Part shown: positions 18,328 through 28,082 of the stretch, piece after piece | Position numbering within the stretch: position 1 is the stretch's first letter | Layout: every line of letters begins with the position of its first letter | Assembly: GCF_011022235.1 (NCBI RefSeq) | Contig: NZ_JAAIYP010000001.1 | Coordinates: 20,296 to 84,295, forward strand | Source: Magnetospirillum aberrantis SpK | Lineage (GTDB): Bacteria; Pseudomonadota; Alphaproteobacteria; Rhodospirillales; Magnetospirillaceae | Direction of reading: 5' to 3' | Length of the DNA stretch: 64,000 nucleotides | Translations under genes and position numbers: made by a program | The notes under the pieces: generated by a model | Told to the model about the DNA's origin: nothing | The model's input: only the letters and a program-made list of their open reading frames with translations | Database searches by the model: none

Positions 18328-20169
18328 GTGAAGATTCTTGGCCTTTCCGCCCTTTATCACGACAGCGCCGCGGCGCTGATCGACGACGGGATCATCGTCG
18401 CGGCCGCCCAGGAAGAGCGGTTCACGCGCAAGAAGCACGATTCGGCCTTCCCCGAGAACGCCATCCGCTATTGCCTGGAACAGGCCGGATGCACCTTGGC
18501 CGATGTCGATTACGTGGTGTTCTACGACAAGCCGTTCCTCAAGTTCGAACGCTTGCTGGAAACCTACATGTCGTTCGCCCCCAGGGGTTTCAGCTCGTTC
18601 AAGACCGCCATGCCGGTGTGGCTGAAGGAAAAGCTGTTCCAGAAGGACTTGCTGCGCAAGGAGTTCAAGAAGTTCGCCACGGACTTCGACTGGATGAACA
18701 AGCTGCTGTTCGCCGAACACCATCTGAGCCACGCCGCCAGCGCCTTTTTCCCGAGCCCGTTCGAGTACGCCGCCGTCCTGACCATGGACGGCGTCGGCGA
18801 ATGGACCACCACCTCGTTGGCCATGGGCTCTGGCAACAAGCTTGAGATCCACAAGGAACTGCATTTTCCGCACTCGCTGGGCCTTCTGTATTCGGCGTTC
18901 ACCTATTATACGGGCTTCAAGGTCAATTCCGGCGAATACAAGGTCATGGGGCTGGCGCCCTATGGCGAGCCGAAATACACCCAGCTGATCCTGGACAAGG
19001 TCGTCGACGTCAAGGACGACGGCAGCTTCTGGCTGGACCAGTCGTATTTCGACTATTGCACCGGCCTGACCATGACCAACCAGCGTTTCGCCGACCTGTT
19101 CGGCCAGCCGGTGCGTCGGGCCGACAAGGACCCGCTGACCCAGTTCCACATGGACATCGCCGCCTCGGTGCAGGCGGTGACCGAGCATGTGGTGCTGAAG
19201 CTGGCGCGCGGCATCAAAAAGGAAACGGGGGCCAAGAACCTGTGTCTGGCCGGTGGCGTGGCGCTGAACTGCGTCGCCAACGGCAAGATCCTGCGCGAGA
19301 ACATCTTCGACAACATCTGGATCCAGCCGGCGGCCGGCGACGCCGGCGGCGCGCTGGGCGCCGCCTTGGCCGGTTACCACATCCACAAGGGCCTGCCCCG
19401 CGTCGTGGCCGGCGGCGGCAAGGACGCCATGAAGGGCTCCTATCTCGGTCCGGCGTGGGAACAATCCGACATCGAACGCCGTCTGACCGAAGCGGGCGCC
19501 AAGTTCACCGTGCTCGGCGACGACGAGCTGATCGAACAGACCGCCCAGGCTCTGGCCGACGAAAAGGCGGTGGGCTGGATGCAGGGCCGCATGGAATTCG
19601 GCCCGCGCGCGCTCGGCGGCCGGTCCATCCTGGGCGACCCCCGGTCGCCGACCATGCAAAAGGTGCTGAACCTCAAGGTCAAGTACCGCGAAAGCTTCCG
19701 CCCGTTCGCGCCGAGCGTGCTGCGCGAGGATGTGGCCGATTGGTTCGAACTGGACGGCGACAGCCCTTACATGCTGTTGGTGGCGCCGGTGGCGGAACAG
19801 CATCGCCGCGCCATGACCGAGGACGAACAAAAGCTGTTCGGCATCGAGAAGCTCAACGTGCCGCGCTCGTCCATCCCGGCGATCACCCATGTCGATTACT
19901 CGGCCCGCATCCAGACGGTGCACGCCGACACCAACCCGCGCTACCACGCGCTGATTTCGGCGTTCAAGGGCAAGACCGGCTGTCCGGTGGTGGTCAACAC
20001 CAGCTTCAACGTACGCGGTGAACCGATCGTGTGCACCCCCGAAGACGCCTTCCGCTGCTTCATGGGCAGCGAGATCGAGGTGCTGACCGTGGGCAATTGC
20101 TTCCTCAAGAAGGAAGACCAGGACGAAAGCCTCAAGCTCGACTACAAGAACGCCTTCGAACTGGACTAG
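18328..20169 (+). CDS. NodU/CmcH family O-carbamoyltransferase
   Basis: This 613-residue enzyme transfers a carbamoyl group from carbamoyl phosphate, via a carbamoyl-adenylate, to a hydroxyl of the substrate. The N-terminal Kae1-like domain has the metal-binding pair H131 and H135 (HHLSHAASAFF) and TMDGVGEWTTTS. The C-terminal carbamoyltransferase region has QGRMEFGPRALGGRSIL and KYRESFRPFAPSVL. Length is normal. In this locus the acceptor is probably a sugar of the surface glycan. It overlaps no neighbour but is 18 bases after DUF5989. Confidence 0.93.
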   Translation: MKILGLSALYHDSAAALIDDGIIVAAAQEERFTRKKHDSAFPENAIRYCLEQAGCTLADVDYVVFYDKPFLKFERLLETYMSFAPRGFSSFKTAMPVWLKEKLFQKDLLRKEFKKFATDFDWMNKLLFAEHHLSHAASAFFPSPFEYAAVLTMDGVGEWTTTSLAMGSGNKLEIHKELHFPHSLGLLYSAFTYYTGFKVNSGEYKVMGLAPYGEPKYTQLILDKVVDVKDDGSFWLDQSYFDYCTGLTMTNQRFADLFGQPVRRADKDPLTQFHMDIAASVQAVTEHVVLKLARGIKKETGAKNLCLAGGVALNCVANGKILRENIFDNIWIQPAAGDAGGALGAALAGYHIHKGLPRVVAGGGKDAMKGSYLGPAWEQSDIERRLTEAGAKFTVLGDDELIEQTAQALADEKAVGWMQGRMEFGPRALGGRSILGDPRSPTMQKVLNLKVKYRESFRPFAPSVLREDVADWFELDGDSPYMLLVAPVAEQHRRAMTEDEQKLFGIEKLNVPRSSIPAITHVDYSARIQTVHADTNPRYHALISAFKGKTGCPVVVNTSFNVRGEPIVCTPEDAFRCFMGSEIEVLTVGNCFLKKEDQDESLKLDYKNAFELD

Positions 20170-20173
20170 AGTC

Positions 20174-21358
20174 GTGCGCCACCGGTCGACCGTCCTACAG
20201 CGTCACCCCAAACTGGTCATCGCCATGATCGTGGGGGGCGCGCTGACGGTGCTGTTGGGCATCACCGAGGCCGTCCTACAGCGATTGTATGTCGCCCGCG
20301 GCGAGGGTTTCCTGGGCCAGCACGAACGTTACGTGCAATTGCGCGAGAACACGCCCAGCACCCGGATGGCCAACTACCAAACGGTCGAGGGAGAGCGGCG
20401 CGAATTCGTCCTGCACACCGACGCCAGCGGCTACATCATGCCCAGCGACGTCCACACGGCGCCGGACGTCAAGATCGTCTTTCTCGGCGGTTCGACCACC
20501 GAATGCCTGTTGGTGTCCGAAGAGGCCCGCTTTCCCGCCCGCACGGGGCGTCTACTGGAACAGGGCACCGGCCTCAAGGTCAACACCTACAATGCCGGCC
20601 GCAGCGCCAGCAACAGCCTTCATAGTCTGAACGTCCTGCTCAACAAGGCCGCCGGCATGAAGCCGCATTTGGCGGTGATGATGCACAACGTCAACGACCT
20701 CGGCTTCCTGATGGCCAACGGCAGCTATTGGTCGGAAACCGCCCCCGAGCACATCCGCATCATCCGCAAGTTCGAGGCCAACGCCAGCGGGCAGGAAACA
20801 CTCGGGTCGCTGGCCAGACGGCTGAAGAACAGCCTTATTCCCTATACCTGGCTCGCCGTGCGCTCGGCCATGGCCCGTGTCGAACGCGACTTCGCCCCGG
20901 CAACGCTTCTGTCCGAAGGGGAGACGCAGGACCTCGATATTCCCGAACAGGTGCGTGCCGACCAACTCGCACCCCAGGAGCTGTCCATCGTGGCGGACTT
21001 CGCCAGGGCTCAGCGGACCTTCGTCAGCCTGACGCGCGCCTTGGGAATTCGCCCTGTGCTGATGACGCAGGCCCGCGCCGACGTCATTCCCGCCAACGCC
21101 AATCGCGCCGACATGGCGCTGTTGACCCGGCATGCGGTACTCCATGCCTATCTCAACCAAGTCATTCGCGACGTTGGTGCCGAAACCGGGGTGAGGGTGA
21201 TCGACCTCGAACGCTTCGTCAAAAAGCATCCTGATCGGCGCCGCTTCTTCTATGATTCGGTGCATTATGGCGACGTCGGTTCGCTTGCGGTCGCCGATCT
21301 GATTACCAACGATCTGGCGGCCGAGATCGCCGAGATGCGGACGTCCCGGACGCAGTGA
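20174..21358 (+). CDS. Membrane-anchored SGNH/GDSL-hydrolase-like protein
   Basis: This 394-residue protein starts at a GTG four bases after the carbamoyltransferase stop. One N-terminal membrane helix (LVIAMIVGGALTVLLGI) is followed by an SGNH-like domain. The block I nucleophile is in FLGGSTTE (residues 104-110), an Asn-rich NAGRSASNSLHS follows, and the block V pair is D361-S-V-H364. Such proteins often add or remove acyl groups on extracellular polysaccharide. The domain fits a periplasm-facing esterase or acetyltransferase acting on the carbamoylated glycan; the direction of the reaction is not known. Confidence 0.75.
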   Translation: MRHRSTVLQRHPKLVIAMIVGGALTVLLGITEAVLQRLYVARGEGFLGQHERYVQLRENTPSTRMANYQTVEGERREFVLHTDASGYIMPSDVHTAPDVKIVFLGGSTTECLLVSEEARFPARTGRLLEQGTGLKVNTYNAGRSASNSLHSLNVLLNKAAGMKPHLAVMMHNVNDLGFLMANGSYWSETAPEHIRIIRKFEANASGQETLGSLARRLKNSLIPYTWLAVRSAMARVERDFAPATLLSEGETQDLDIPEQVRADQLAPQELSIVADFARAQRTFVSLTRALGIRPVLMTQARADVIPANANRADMALLTRHAVLHAYLNQVIRDVGAETGVRVIDLERFVKKHPDRRRFFYDSVHYGDVGSLAVADLITNDLAAEIAEMRTSRTQ

Positions 21359-21422
21359 CGGCATCGGCCTTGGTGGTGCCATGGTGCTGTCAGGCATCCC
21401 GACCGCGCGGCTCAGCCGCCCG

Positions 21423-22418
21423 TCATTTTCCAGGTCCGAGGGGGACCCCTCCCAACAGCGAACGCACCAGCGGCACCATGTCGCGTAAACGCCGCCCAAG
21501 GGTTCTCCAGGCCACGCGACGCCCCACCGACCTGGACAAGGCGAACAGGGCGGCGTCGGCATCGACAACCGCGAATTCGTCGGCCAGCACCCGCCGCAGG
21601 TCCGCGACCCGGTCGAGCAATTCCTTCGCCCGGTCGAAATGACCCATGGCCAAGGCGACGGCCAAGGCCCGCAGGCCATCATGTGCCGTCGCGACCGCGT
21701 CCGGGTGGCGAAAGAACAACAGGTCGCATTGGCCGGCCTGACCCCGTGAGTAGGCAGGATCGCCGACGGAAGTGTAGGGATGAGGGGCGATCGGCCGCAA
21801 CCGCCACTGGGCCGGGGTCAGGATCTCCATCAATTCGAAACCCCGTTGGCGCAGCCACGGTTCGATGTCGCACACAAGGGGCTGGTGCTTGCGCGCCGGG
21901 ACGAAACAAGCCTCAAGCTTGATGGCCTGGGCATGATTGAGAGCCTGCGTCGCTCCCCTCAGGATGTCCAGTTCGGCCCCTTCCACGTCCAGTTTCCAAT
22001 AGGCGGCCGCCGGCAGGTCGAACCGCCGGACAGCCGTGTCCAGGGTCAAGGTGTCCACCTCGACCGCGCAGACGACCTCGGTCAGGTGTTGCAGACCGAA
22101 CCGCCGCCCGACCGCCGGATCGTGTTCCAACAAGGAACAACCATTGGGATCGCGTGGAATGTACAGCGGACAACGCCCGTCGGTGGCGCCGACAGCCGCC
22201 GGAATCCACCGAACCGACCGCCAGGGGCCGGGATCGTCGCTGAGGGCGGCAAAGGCATCCGGTTCCGGTTCGAAGCCAACGGTGTCCACCGCCCAGGCGA
22301 TCGGCAGCAATTCCGGGTCGAAGCCACCGCGTGACCCCACGTCCAAGGCCGCCAGCCCGGCTCCGCCGATGGCTGCCGCGAAAGGCGAGGAGCGGAAAAG
22401 GGGGGCCAAGCCGGTCAC
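21423..22418 (-). CDS. FkbM family methyltransferase
   Basis: This 331-residue SAM-dependent methyltransferase of the FkbM type usually O-methylates sugars. Motif I is ALDVGSRGGFD, the next acidic position is FEPEPDAF and the FkbM signature is WKLDVEGAELDIL. The C-terminal 90 residues are an added helical part of unknown role. GTG at 22418 overlaps the manC stop as GTGA, so it is coupled to manC. The longer open frame upstream is antisense to manC and is ignored. Confidence 0.88.
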   Translation of the reverse strand: MTGLAPLFRSSPFAAAIGGAGLAALDVGSRGGFDPELLPIAWAVDTVGFEPEPDAFAALSDDPGPWRSVRWIPAAVGATDGRCPLYIPRDPNGCSLLEHDPAVGRRFGLQHLTEVVCAVEVDTLTLDTAVRRFDLPAAAYWKLDVEGAELDILRGATQALNHAQAIKLEACFVPARKHQPLVCDIEPWLRQRGFELMEILTPAQWRLRPIAPHPYTSVGDPAYSRGQAGQCDLLFFRHPDAVATAHDGLRALAVALAMGHFDRAKELLDRVADLRRVLADEFAVVDADAALFALSRSVGRRVAWRTLGRRLRDMVPLVRSLLGGVPLGPGK

Positions 22419-23815
22419 CGTCCGTAATCGTCCTCGATGCGGACGATGTCGTCCTCGCCCACATATTCCCCCGACTGCACCTCGACCAGCCGCAACGGCA
22501 CCCGTCCGGGATTTTCCAGACGGTGAACCACGCCGGCGGGAATGAACGTGGATTCGTTTTCGCGCAGGACGAAGGATTCGTCGCCCTTGGTGACGATGGC
22601 GGTGCCGGTCACCACCACCCAATGTTCGCTGCGGTGCCAATGCTTTTGCAGGCTGAGCTTGGCCCCCGGATCGACCTGGATGTGCTTGACCCGGAACCGT
22701 TCGCCATGGTCGGTCGTTTCGAACCATCCCCACGGCCGCCAAGTCCGCGCGCCGTGCTTCGCCTCGCGGCGGGAACGGGCGTTCAGATGGTCCACCACCA
22801 GCTTGACGTCCTGGTCGGCGTTGCGATCGGCGACCAGCACGGCGTCGTCGGTGGCGACCACCACCAGATTTTCCACGCCGACGGTGGTCACCAGACGGCC
22901 CTCGCTGCGGACATAGCTGTTCACGGTATCCAGGGCGACCACGTCACCCTTCAACACGTTTCCGGCCTCGTCGCGGGTTTCTTCCTGCCACAGCGCCGAC
23001 CACGAGCCGACGTCGGACCATCCCAGATCGGCGACCGGAATGACGGCGGCGCGGCGGGTGTGTTCCATCACCGCGTAATCGATGGACTGGCCGCGCATGG
23101 CGGCGAACACCGGTTCGGAAAGGCGCAGGAAGAACAGGTCGCGCTGTCCCTGGGCCAGTGCCTGACGGCACGATTCCACCATGTCGGGTTCGAAAGCCGC
23201 CAATTCGGCCAGGAAACTTTCCGGGGAGAACAGGAAGATGCCGCTGTTCCAGTAATATTCGCCCGAAGCCACATACTCCTCGGCGGTGGCGGCATCGGGT
23301 TTCTCGGCGAAGCGATCGACGCGATAGCCCCCACCCAGGGCTTCCCCCCTGCGGATATAGCCGAAACCGGTTCGGGCCTCGGTCGGGGTGATGCCGAACG
23401 TCACCAGGAAACCGTCGCGGGCCAACGGCAGCGCCAGTTCCACCGCGTCCCGGAACGCCTTGGCGTTGCGGATCATGTGGTCGGACGGCATCACCAGCAT
23501 CAGCGTGTCGGGCTGGCCGTCCAGGGACAGGGCGGCCACCGCCGCCGCCGGGGCGGTGTTGCGTCCCATGGGCTCGATGATCACGGCCTTGGGGTCGATC
23601 CCCACCTGACGCAATTGCTCGGCGACGATGAACCGGTGTTCCTGGTTACAGACGACCACCGGCGGCGTTCCCAGCCGCAGGGCGGTTTCCTGAAGCAACG
23701 TCCGTTCCGAACACAATGGCAGCAATTGCTTGGGAAAGGTCTCGCGCGACAGGGGCCACAGCCGGGTGCCGGCGCCGCCGGAAAGAATGACCGGAACCAG
23801 TTGCGAGCTATCCAT
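22415..23815 (-). CDS. manC: Mannose-1-phosphate guanylyltransferase / mannose-6-phosphate isomerase
   Basis: This 466-residue bifunctional enzyme makes GDP-mannose. The N-terminal nucleotidyltransferase has LSGGAGTRLWPLSRE, PSDHMI, FAEKPD and YYWNSGIFLF. The C-terminal type II isomerase cupin has GWFETTDHGERFRVKHI and KLSLQKHWHRSEHW with its metal His residues. GDP-mannose feeds the gmd gene 13 kb away and mannosyltransferases. ATG 23815 gives the standard start MDSSQLVPVILSGGAG. fkbM overlaps its end. Confidence 0.96.
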   Translation of the reverse strand: MDSSQLVPVILSGGAGTRLWPLSRETFPKQLLPLCSERTLLQETALRLGTPPVVVCNQEHRFIVAEQLRQVGIDPKAVIIEPMGRNTAPAAAVAALSLDGQPDTLMLVMPSDHMIRNAKAFRDAVELALPLARDGFLVTFGITPTEARTGFGYIRRGEALGGGYRVDRFAEKPDAATAEEYVASGEYYWNSGIFLFSPESFLAELAAFEPDMVESCRQALAQGQRDLFFLRLSEPVFAAMRGQSIDYAVMEHTRRAAVIPVADLGWSDVGSWSALWQEETRDEAGNVLKGDVVALDTVNSYVRSEGRLVTTVGVENLVVVATDDAVLVADRNADQDVKLVVDHLNARSRREAKHGARTWRPWGWFETTDHGERFRVKHIQVDPGAKLSLQKHWHRSEHWVVVTGTAIVTKGDESFVLRENESTFIPAGVVHRLENPGRVPLRLVEVQSGEYVGEDDIVRIEDDYGR

Positions 23816-23918
23816 GGTGTTCCCTACCCTCAACGACGGCGGCAATGATTCAAGCGATCCAATGCCGCGACAAGTAAAATCGCCAGCCGGCCCCTGCCGG
23901 TTTCGACATCCGGCTGTC

Positions 23919-25172
23919 TCAGCTTTCGATGGTTCCCGCCTGACGGCCTTGCCGCCGTGCGGCCAGTTCCAGCACAGCCAGCATGCGTTCGGCCTGAACC
24001 TCACGCGAATGACTGGGCGCCGAGGCCAGCGACGCGGCGGCAAAGGTCTGACGCGAAGCGTCGTCGCCGGCCAGATGGCGCACCGCCTGGGCCAAGGCGT
24101 CGGGCTGTCCCGCCGGCACCCAGGGACCGCACCGGTCGGCGACGACCACCTGGCTGGCCTCGCCCTCGGGGCTGACCAGCAAGATGGGCAACCCCATGCC
24201 CTGGGCCTCGAAGATCTTGGACGGGATGACCTCGGAGAAAGCCGGGTCATCCTTGAGATGGACCAGCGCCACGTCGCACAACGACCACACGCGGGGCATC
24301 ATCTCCTTGGGTTGGGATTCGCCGAATACCACATTGGACAGGCCGCGCCGCGCCGCCTCGTCCATCAGCATCTGCCGCTCGGCGCCCGCACCCACCAACA
24401 GAAAACGCAGGCGGTCGTCGTCCCGCAGCCGCTCGGCGGCGTCGAGTACGTTGACCAAACCGTGCGCCATGCCGTGCGTCCCGACATAGCCGACCACGAA
24501 CTTGCCATCCAGCCCCCAGCGGGCCGACAGCTCGCCGTCACGCGGACGCGGCGCGTAACGCGGCAGGTCGACGCCGTTGATGACCACCGCGATCTTTTCG
24601 GGCGGGATGCCGCGTGCCGTCAGGTCGCGCTTGAAGGCGTGGGTCAGGGCGGCCACCGCCTCGGACCGGCGATAGAGAAAAAGCTCCAGCCGTTCCAGCG
24701 TCTTGATGACCAGGCTGTCCTTCATGGCGCCCACCGCCAGGATCGAACGCGGCCACAAGTCGCCCAACTCGAACACGAAGGGCAGACGGCGGGTGGCGGC
24801 CAGCGCCCAGCCGCCCACGGCGGCGAAGAATTGCGGCGAGGTGGCGACCACCACATCCGGGCGCCGTTGGAACAGTCCCGCCCCATAAGCGGTCACCATG
24901 AAGCTGACGAAATCCAGGGTCCGGCGCAGGAATCCCTCGTTGGCCGAGATGTAGGTCTTGACCCGGACCACCCGGATGCCCTCGCGCATCTCGGTCTGAT
25001 ACCAGGCGTTCTTCCAGCCTTCGTGCAACTTTCCTTGGGGAAAGTTGGGTGCACTGGTGATGATCGTCACCTGGTGCCCCCACTTGACCCAGTACAGCGC
25101 CCGCTCGAACACACGGGTCGCCGCCGCGTTGGTTTCAGGCGGGAAGTTCTCGGTCAGGAAAAGAATGTGCAT
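23919..25172 (-). CDS. Glycosyltransferase family 4 (WbuB-like)
   Basis: This 417-residue GT-B retaining glycosyltransferase probably acts in the cytosol on a lipid-linked glycan. It starts MHILFLTENFPPETNA, has VFELGDLWPRSI as in WbuB/WcaI-type N-acetylfucosamine transferases, and carries the nucleotide-sugar motif EVIPSKIFEAQGMGLPIL with the EX7E acidic residues. The ATG at 25172 fits the family N-terminus better than the longer frame. It lies in the minus-strand glycan block between manC and a radical SAM gene; the sugar donor cannot be read from sequence. Confidence 0.9.
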   Translation of the reverse strand: MHILFLTENFPPETNAAATRVFERALYWVKWGHQVTIITSAPNFPQGKLHEGWKNAWYQTEMREGIRVVRVKTYISANEGFLRRTLDFVSFMVTAYGAGLFQRRPDVVVATSPQFFAAVGGWALAATRRLPFVFELGDLWPRSILAVGAMKDSLVIKTLERLELFLYRRSEAVAALTHAFKRDLTARGIPPEKIAVVINGVDLPRYAPRPRDGELSARWGLDGKFVVGYVGTHGMAHGLVNVLDAAERLRDDDRLRFLLVGAGAERQMLMDEAARRGLSNVVFGESQPKEMMPRVWSLCDVALVHLKDDPAFSEVIPSKIFEAQGMGLPILLVSPEGEASQVVVADRCGPWVPAGQPDALAQAVRHLAGDDASRQTFAAASLASAPSHSREVQAERMLAVLELAARRQGRQAGTIES

Positions 25173-25240
25173 GGCGGCATGAACCCAAAAGGCGACATGC
25201 CGCCTGTCTTGCCACATTTACCCTCGGCCGTCACCGCCCA

Positions 25241-26767
25241 TCAGCCGCTGACGGCACCGTGCAGCTTCGTCAGGATTTGATAGGCCCAGTACTCGACCAG
25301 CCCCCGGCTCAGACCGTGGCGCAGGCGGAACCGGGCGATGGGCCGATAAAGGGTGTTGGCCAGCCGAGCAAATTTGGTGAACAAGGTGCGTCCTTCGGTC
25401 ACCTTGGCGATCTTGTTGTCGATGAAATACGACGAAATCAGCATCAGGTTGAAGAAACGCTCCTGCTCGGGGCTGTACCACCCCTTGGTCGCTTCGCCCT
25501 CGACCTCGATGTTGGCCCATTGCTCCAAGGTGTTGGGCATCTCGTAATTCCATTCCTTTTGCGCGACCTCGTACAATTCGGTGCCGGGCAACGGGCGGAA
25601 CTTGTTGGGCGGGAAGACGATGCAGTTGGGATGGTCCTCGACCAGCCGCAGCATCAAGTCGCGGGTCATCTTCAACTCGTCCAGGGTTTCGGTGGGAACA
25701 CCCATCAGGAAGTTGTAGGCGGCGGTGATCTCGGGATGGCGGGCCAGCTTGCGGTTGACCTCGACGATGTCCTGGGCGGTGCAATCCTTGCGGATCAGTT
25801 TGAGGATACGATCCGAACCGCTTTCGGCACCGATATGCATGATGTCGGTGCCCGCCGCCGCCAGCTTGTCCAGGAACTCGTCCGACATGCGCTTGATCTC
25901 GTTGATGCGCGCGCCGCGGAAACCCAACTTCACCGGCAGGCTCCGCGCCTGGATTTCGTCGATGACCGAACCGACGTGATCCAGTTTCGGGAAACTGTCG
26001 TCGTCGATGAAATAGATGTAGTTGGCGCCATATTGTTCGACCACGTGTTGGACATGGTCAACGATGTTGGACGCCGACAGCGGCACCCATTTCTTTCCGG
26101 GAATGGTCGAGTATTGCGCCGGAGAGCTGCAAAATGAGCAGCGGTAGGGGCAGCCCATGGCGCTGTACATGGAAAAGATGCGACGATCCTGGTCCACCTG
26201 GCCGTAGACGGAGAAGTCCTTGATGAGGTGATAGGGAATGTCGCGCCAATCCAGGAATTCAAAGGCGTCGTCCCCGCCGCCGTTGCGCCGGCTGACGTCG
26301 CCGTCACGCCAGGACAGGCCGGGAACCTGAGCCGGCGCCTTGCCCGCCTGAAGGTGGACGCACAATTGGTGAAAGGAGCGGGCCGCATAGCCGCTGAGCA
26401 CATAATCGGCGCTGTGTTCCTGATCCAGGATGGTTTCCGGGTAAAAGGTGGCGTGCGGTCCGCCCCACACCACCGGCATGTCCTTGTCGATGGACTTGAC
26501 CAGCCGCCCAATGGCGATGGCATGGGTGATGGGACGCCCCGACATGACGCTGACACCGACACACAAGGTCTCGTCGTCGATCATGGCGCGTAGACGCTGT
26601 TGCCAGTTGGGCTCCACCCGGCAGTCAAGCGTCTGGACATCGAAGCCATGTTTGACCAATTCAGATGCCGCATAAAGCAGGCTGAGCGGCATATGCCGGA
26701 CATAGGCCCCCGAAAACCCCTGTTTCGGATAGACCATGACAACCTTATTGCGCTTCACGGCGTTCAC
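25241..26767 (-). CDS. B12-binding-type radical SAM protein
   Basis: This 508-residue protein has an N-terminal cobalamin-binding-like Rossmann domain (residues 1-140, VGVSVMSGRPITHAI, WGGPHATFYPE) and a radical SAM core with the cluster cysteines C206, C210 and C213 in MGCPYRCSFCSSP. Such proteins perform methylations or other radical rearrangements. The B12 site lacks an obvious DxHxxG, as in many clade members. The location in a glycan cluster suggests modification of a sugar or lipid carrier, but the substrate is unknown. GTG at 26767 is used; no other start before the conserved MVYPKQGFSG is better. Confidence 0.88.
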   Translation of the reverse strand: MNAVKRNKVVMVYPKQGFSGAYVRHMPLSLLYAASELVKHGFDVQTLDCRVEPNWQQRLRAMIDDETLCVGVSVMSGRPITHAIAIGRLVKSIDKDMPVVWGGPHATFYPETILDQEHSADYVLSGYAARSFHQLCVHLQAGKAPAQVPGLSWRDGDVSRRNGGGDDAFEFLDWRDIPYHLIKDFSVYGQVDQDRRIFSMYSAMGCPYRCSFCSSPAQYSTIPGKKWVPLSASNIVDHVQHVVEQYGANYIYFIDDDSFPKLDHVGSVIDEIQARSLPVKLGFRGARINEIKRMSDEFLDKLAAAGTDIMHIGAESGSDRILKLIRKDCTAQDIVEVNRKLARHPEITAAYNFLMGVPTETLDELKMTRDLMLRLVEDHPNCIVFPPNKFRPLPGTELYEVAQKEWNYEMPNTLEQWANIEVEGEATKGWYSPEQERFFNLMLISSYFIDNKIAKVTEGRTLFTKFARLANTLYRPIARFRLRHGLSRGLVEYWAYQILTKLHGAVSG

Positions 26768-26843
26768 CCCGGCCCGTTGTTAGCTCCTGATCCTGGCAAT
26801 CTAAGCCGGCTCGGTTTCCCAAAAAATCCAGTTTATTATGTGG

Positions 26844-28082
26844 TTATGCGGAATTCCGCGGCATCAGCGCAGCGGCGAACGCCGCCGCCAGCCATAAGGT
26901 TCCTTGCCACCAACTTTGCCAGACGCCGTAACTGACAAGGATAACAACCAGCGCCGAAACCATCATGGACAGGCCGACCGCTCCCGAAGGAGATGGCTGA
27001 CGCGAGACCAGCTTGACCAGCGCGACCGAGAACGCCGCCACCAAGGCGGCCCCGACCGCCCCCAGCTCCAGCCACCATTGCAGGGCGCCATTGTGAGGAT
27101 GCAGGGGCATCAACTGTTCGTGCATCCGCACCCGGTCGCCGCCATCCATCAGATAGATGGGAATGTTGTCGTCGCCGCCGGGAATGGACCGAGCCCCGTC
27201 CAACCCCCAGCCGAACACCGGCCGCTCCAACGTCTTGTCGGCACCGAAATGCCAGATGGTCAGACGATGGTGCGCCGAATTGGGAATCAGTCCCTGAGTT
27301 TTGTCCATGATCAGCTGAGGATCCGGCAGCAGCGCCCACAACGGCTGCAACGCGATCAGCCCGCACACCACACAGATCACCAGTCCCTGTGCCCATCGTG
27401 GACGCCACCGATACAGGGCGAAAACCGCAAGACCCGCCGGAAGCGCCAGCTTCGACGCCAGGGATGTCCCCGTGTAGATCGCCACGACGAAGACCAGCAA
27501 AAGCCCCAGGGCCATCCGAAGCCGCCGTTCCATCCACAAATAGGCGCATGTCGGAAACAAAAACACCGTCATCACCGTCTCGGCGCGTTGCAGCGAACTG
27601 CGCACGATATTGGCGTCCAGAGGCTTGCCCTGATGGAACAGGCCGCGCAGGCCGGGCGTGAGCTTTTCGAGCAACAGACATCCCAGCCCAAGAGTCATGC
27701 CAACAACCAAGGCAAAGCCGACCCGGCGTCGGCCGTCTTCGTCCAGCCGGCGCGCCTGAACGATCAAACCGGCCCCGCAGGTGAAGGTCAGCATCAACAC
27801 GGCGGCCGTCCGCAGGGTCTGAAGCGGGTCCACCGCCCACAGCGCCGACACCGCGCCGAAAAGACAAAAAGCCCACAAAGGCGCCATGACCGCAGGCGAG
27901 AACTCCCGCCAGGGGCGCGACGGCAACGCCACCGCCAATGTCCCCACCAGGACCACGATGTAAAGCGGCGCCATTCCCAGCGCCGCATAAATTGAAAGCG
28001 TCGGCGCCAGGAACGCGGCCAGCCCCAGCGGGTGGCTTTCGTTCCAACACAGCTTGCGGGCTTTCACCGTTGCAAGGTTCAC
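26844..28082 (-). CDS. O-antigen ligase / Wzy-like polymerase
   Basis: This 412-residue integral membrane protein has about ten to twelve hydrophobic helices and a long periplasmic loop near residues 280-330. That loop contains RPVFGWGLDGARS and LHPHNGALQWWLELG, the pattern of the Wzy_C/WaaL O-antigen ligase family. It joins or polymerises lipid-linked glycan on the periplasmic side. GTG 28082 overlaps the wecB stop as GTGA. A second, unrelated polymerase candidate is at 43667, so this one may be the ligase. Confidence 0.85.
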   Translation of the reverse strand: MNLATVKARKLCWNESHPLGLAAFLAPTLSIYAALGMAPLYIVVLVGTLAVALPSRPWREFSPAVMAPLWAFCLFGAVSALWAVDPLQTLRTAAVLMLTFTCGAGLIVQARRLDEDGRRRVGFALVVGMTLGLGCLLLEKLTPGLRGLFHQGKPLDANIVRSSLQRAETVMTVFLFPTCAYLWMERRLRMALGLLLVFVVAIYTGTSLASKLALPAGLAVFALYRWRPRWAQGLVICVVCGLIALQPLWALLPDPQLIMDKTQGLIPNSAHHRLTIWHFGADKTLERPVFGWGLDGARSIPGGDDNIPIYLMDGGDRVRMHEQLMPLHPHNGALQWWLELGAVGAALVAAFSVALVKLVSRQPSPSGAVGLSMMVSALVVILVSYGVWQSWWQGTLWLAAAFAAALMPRNSA

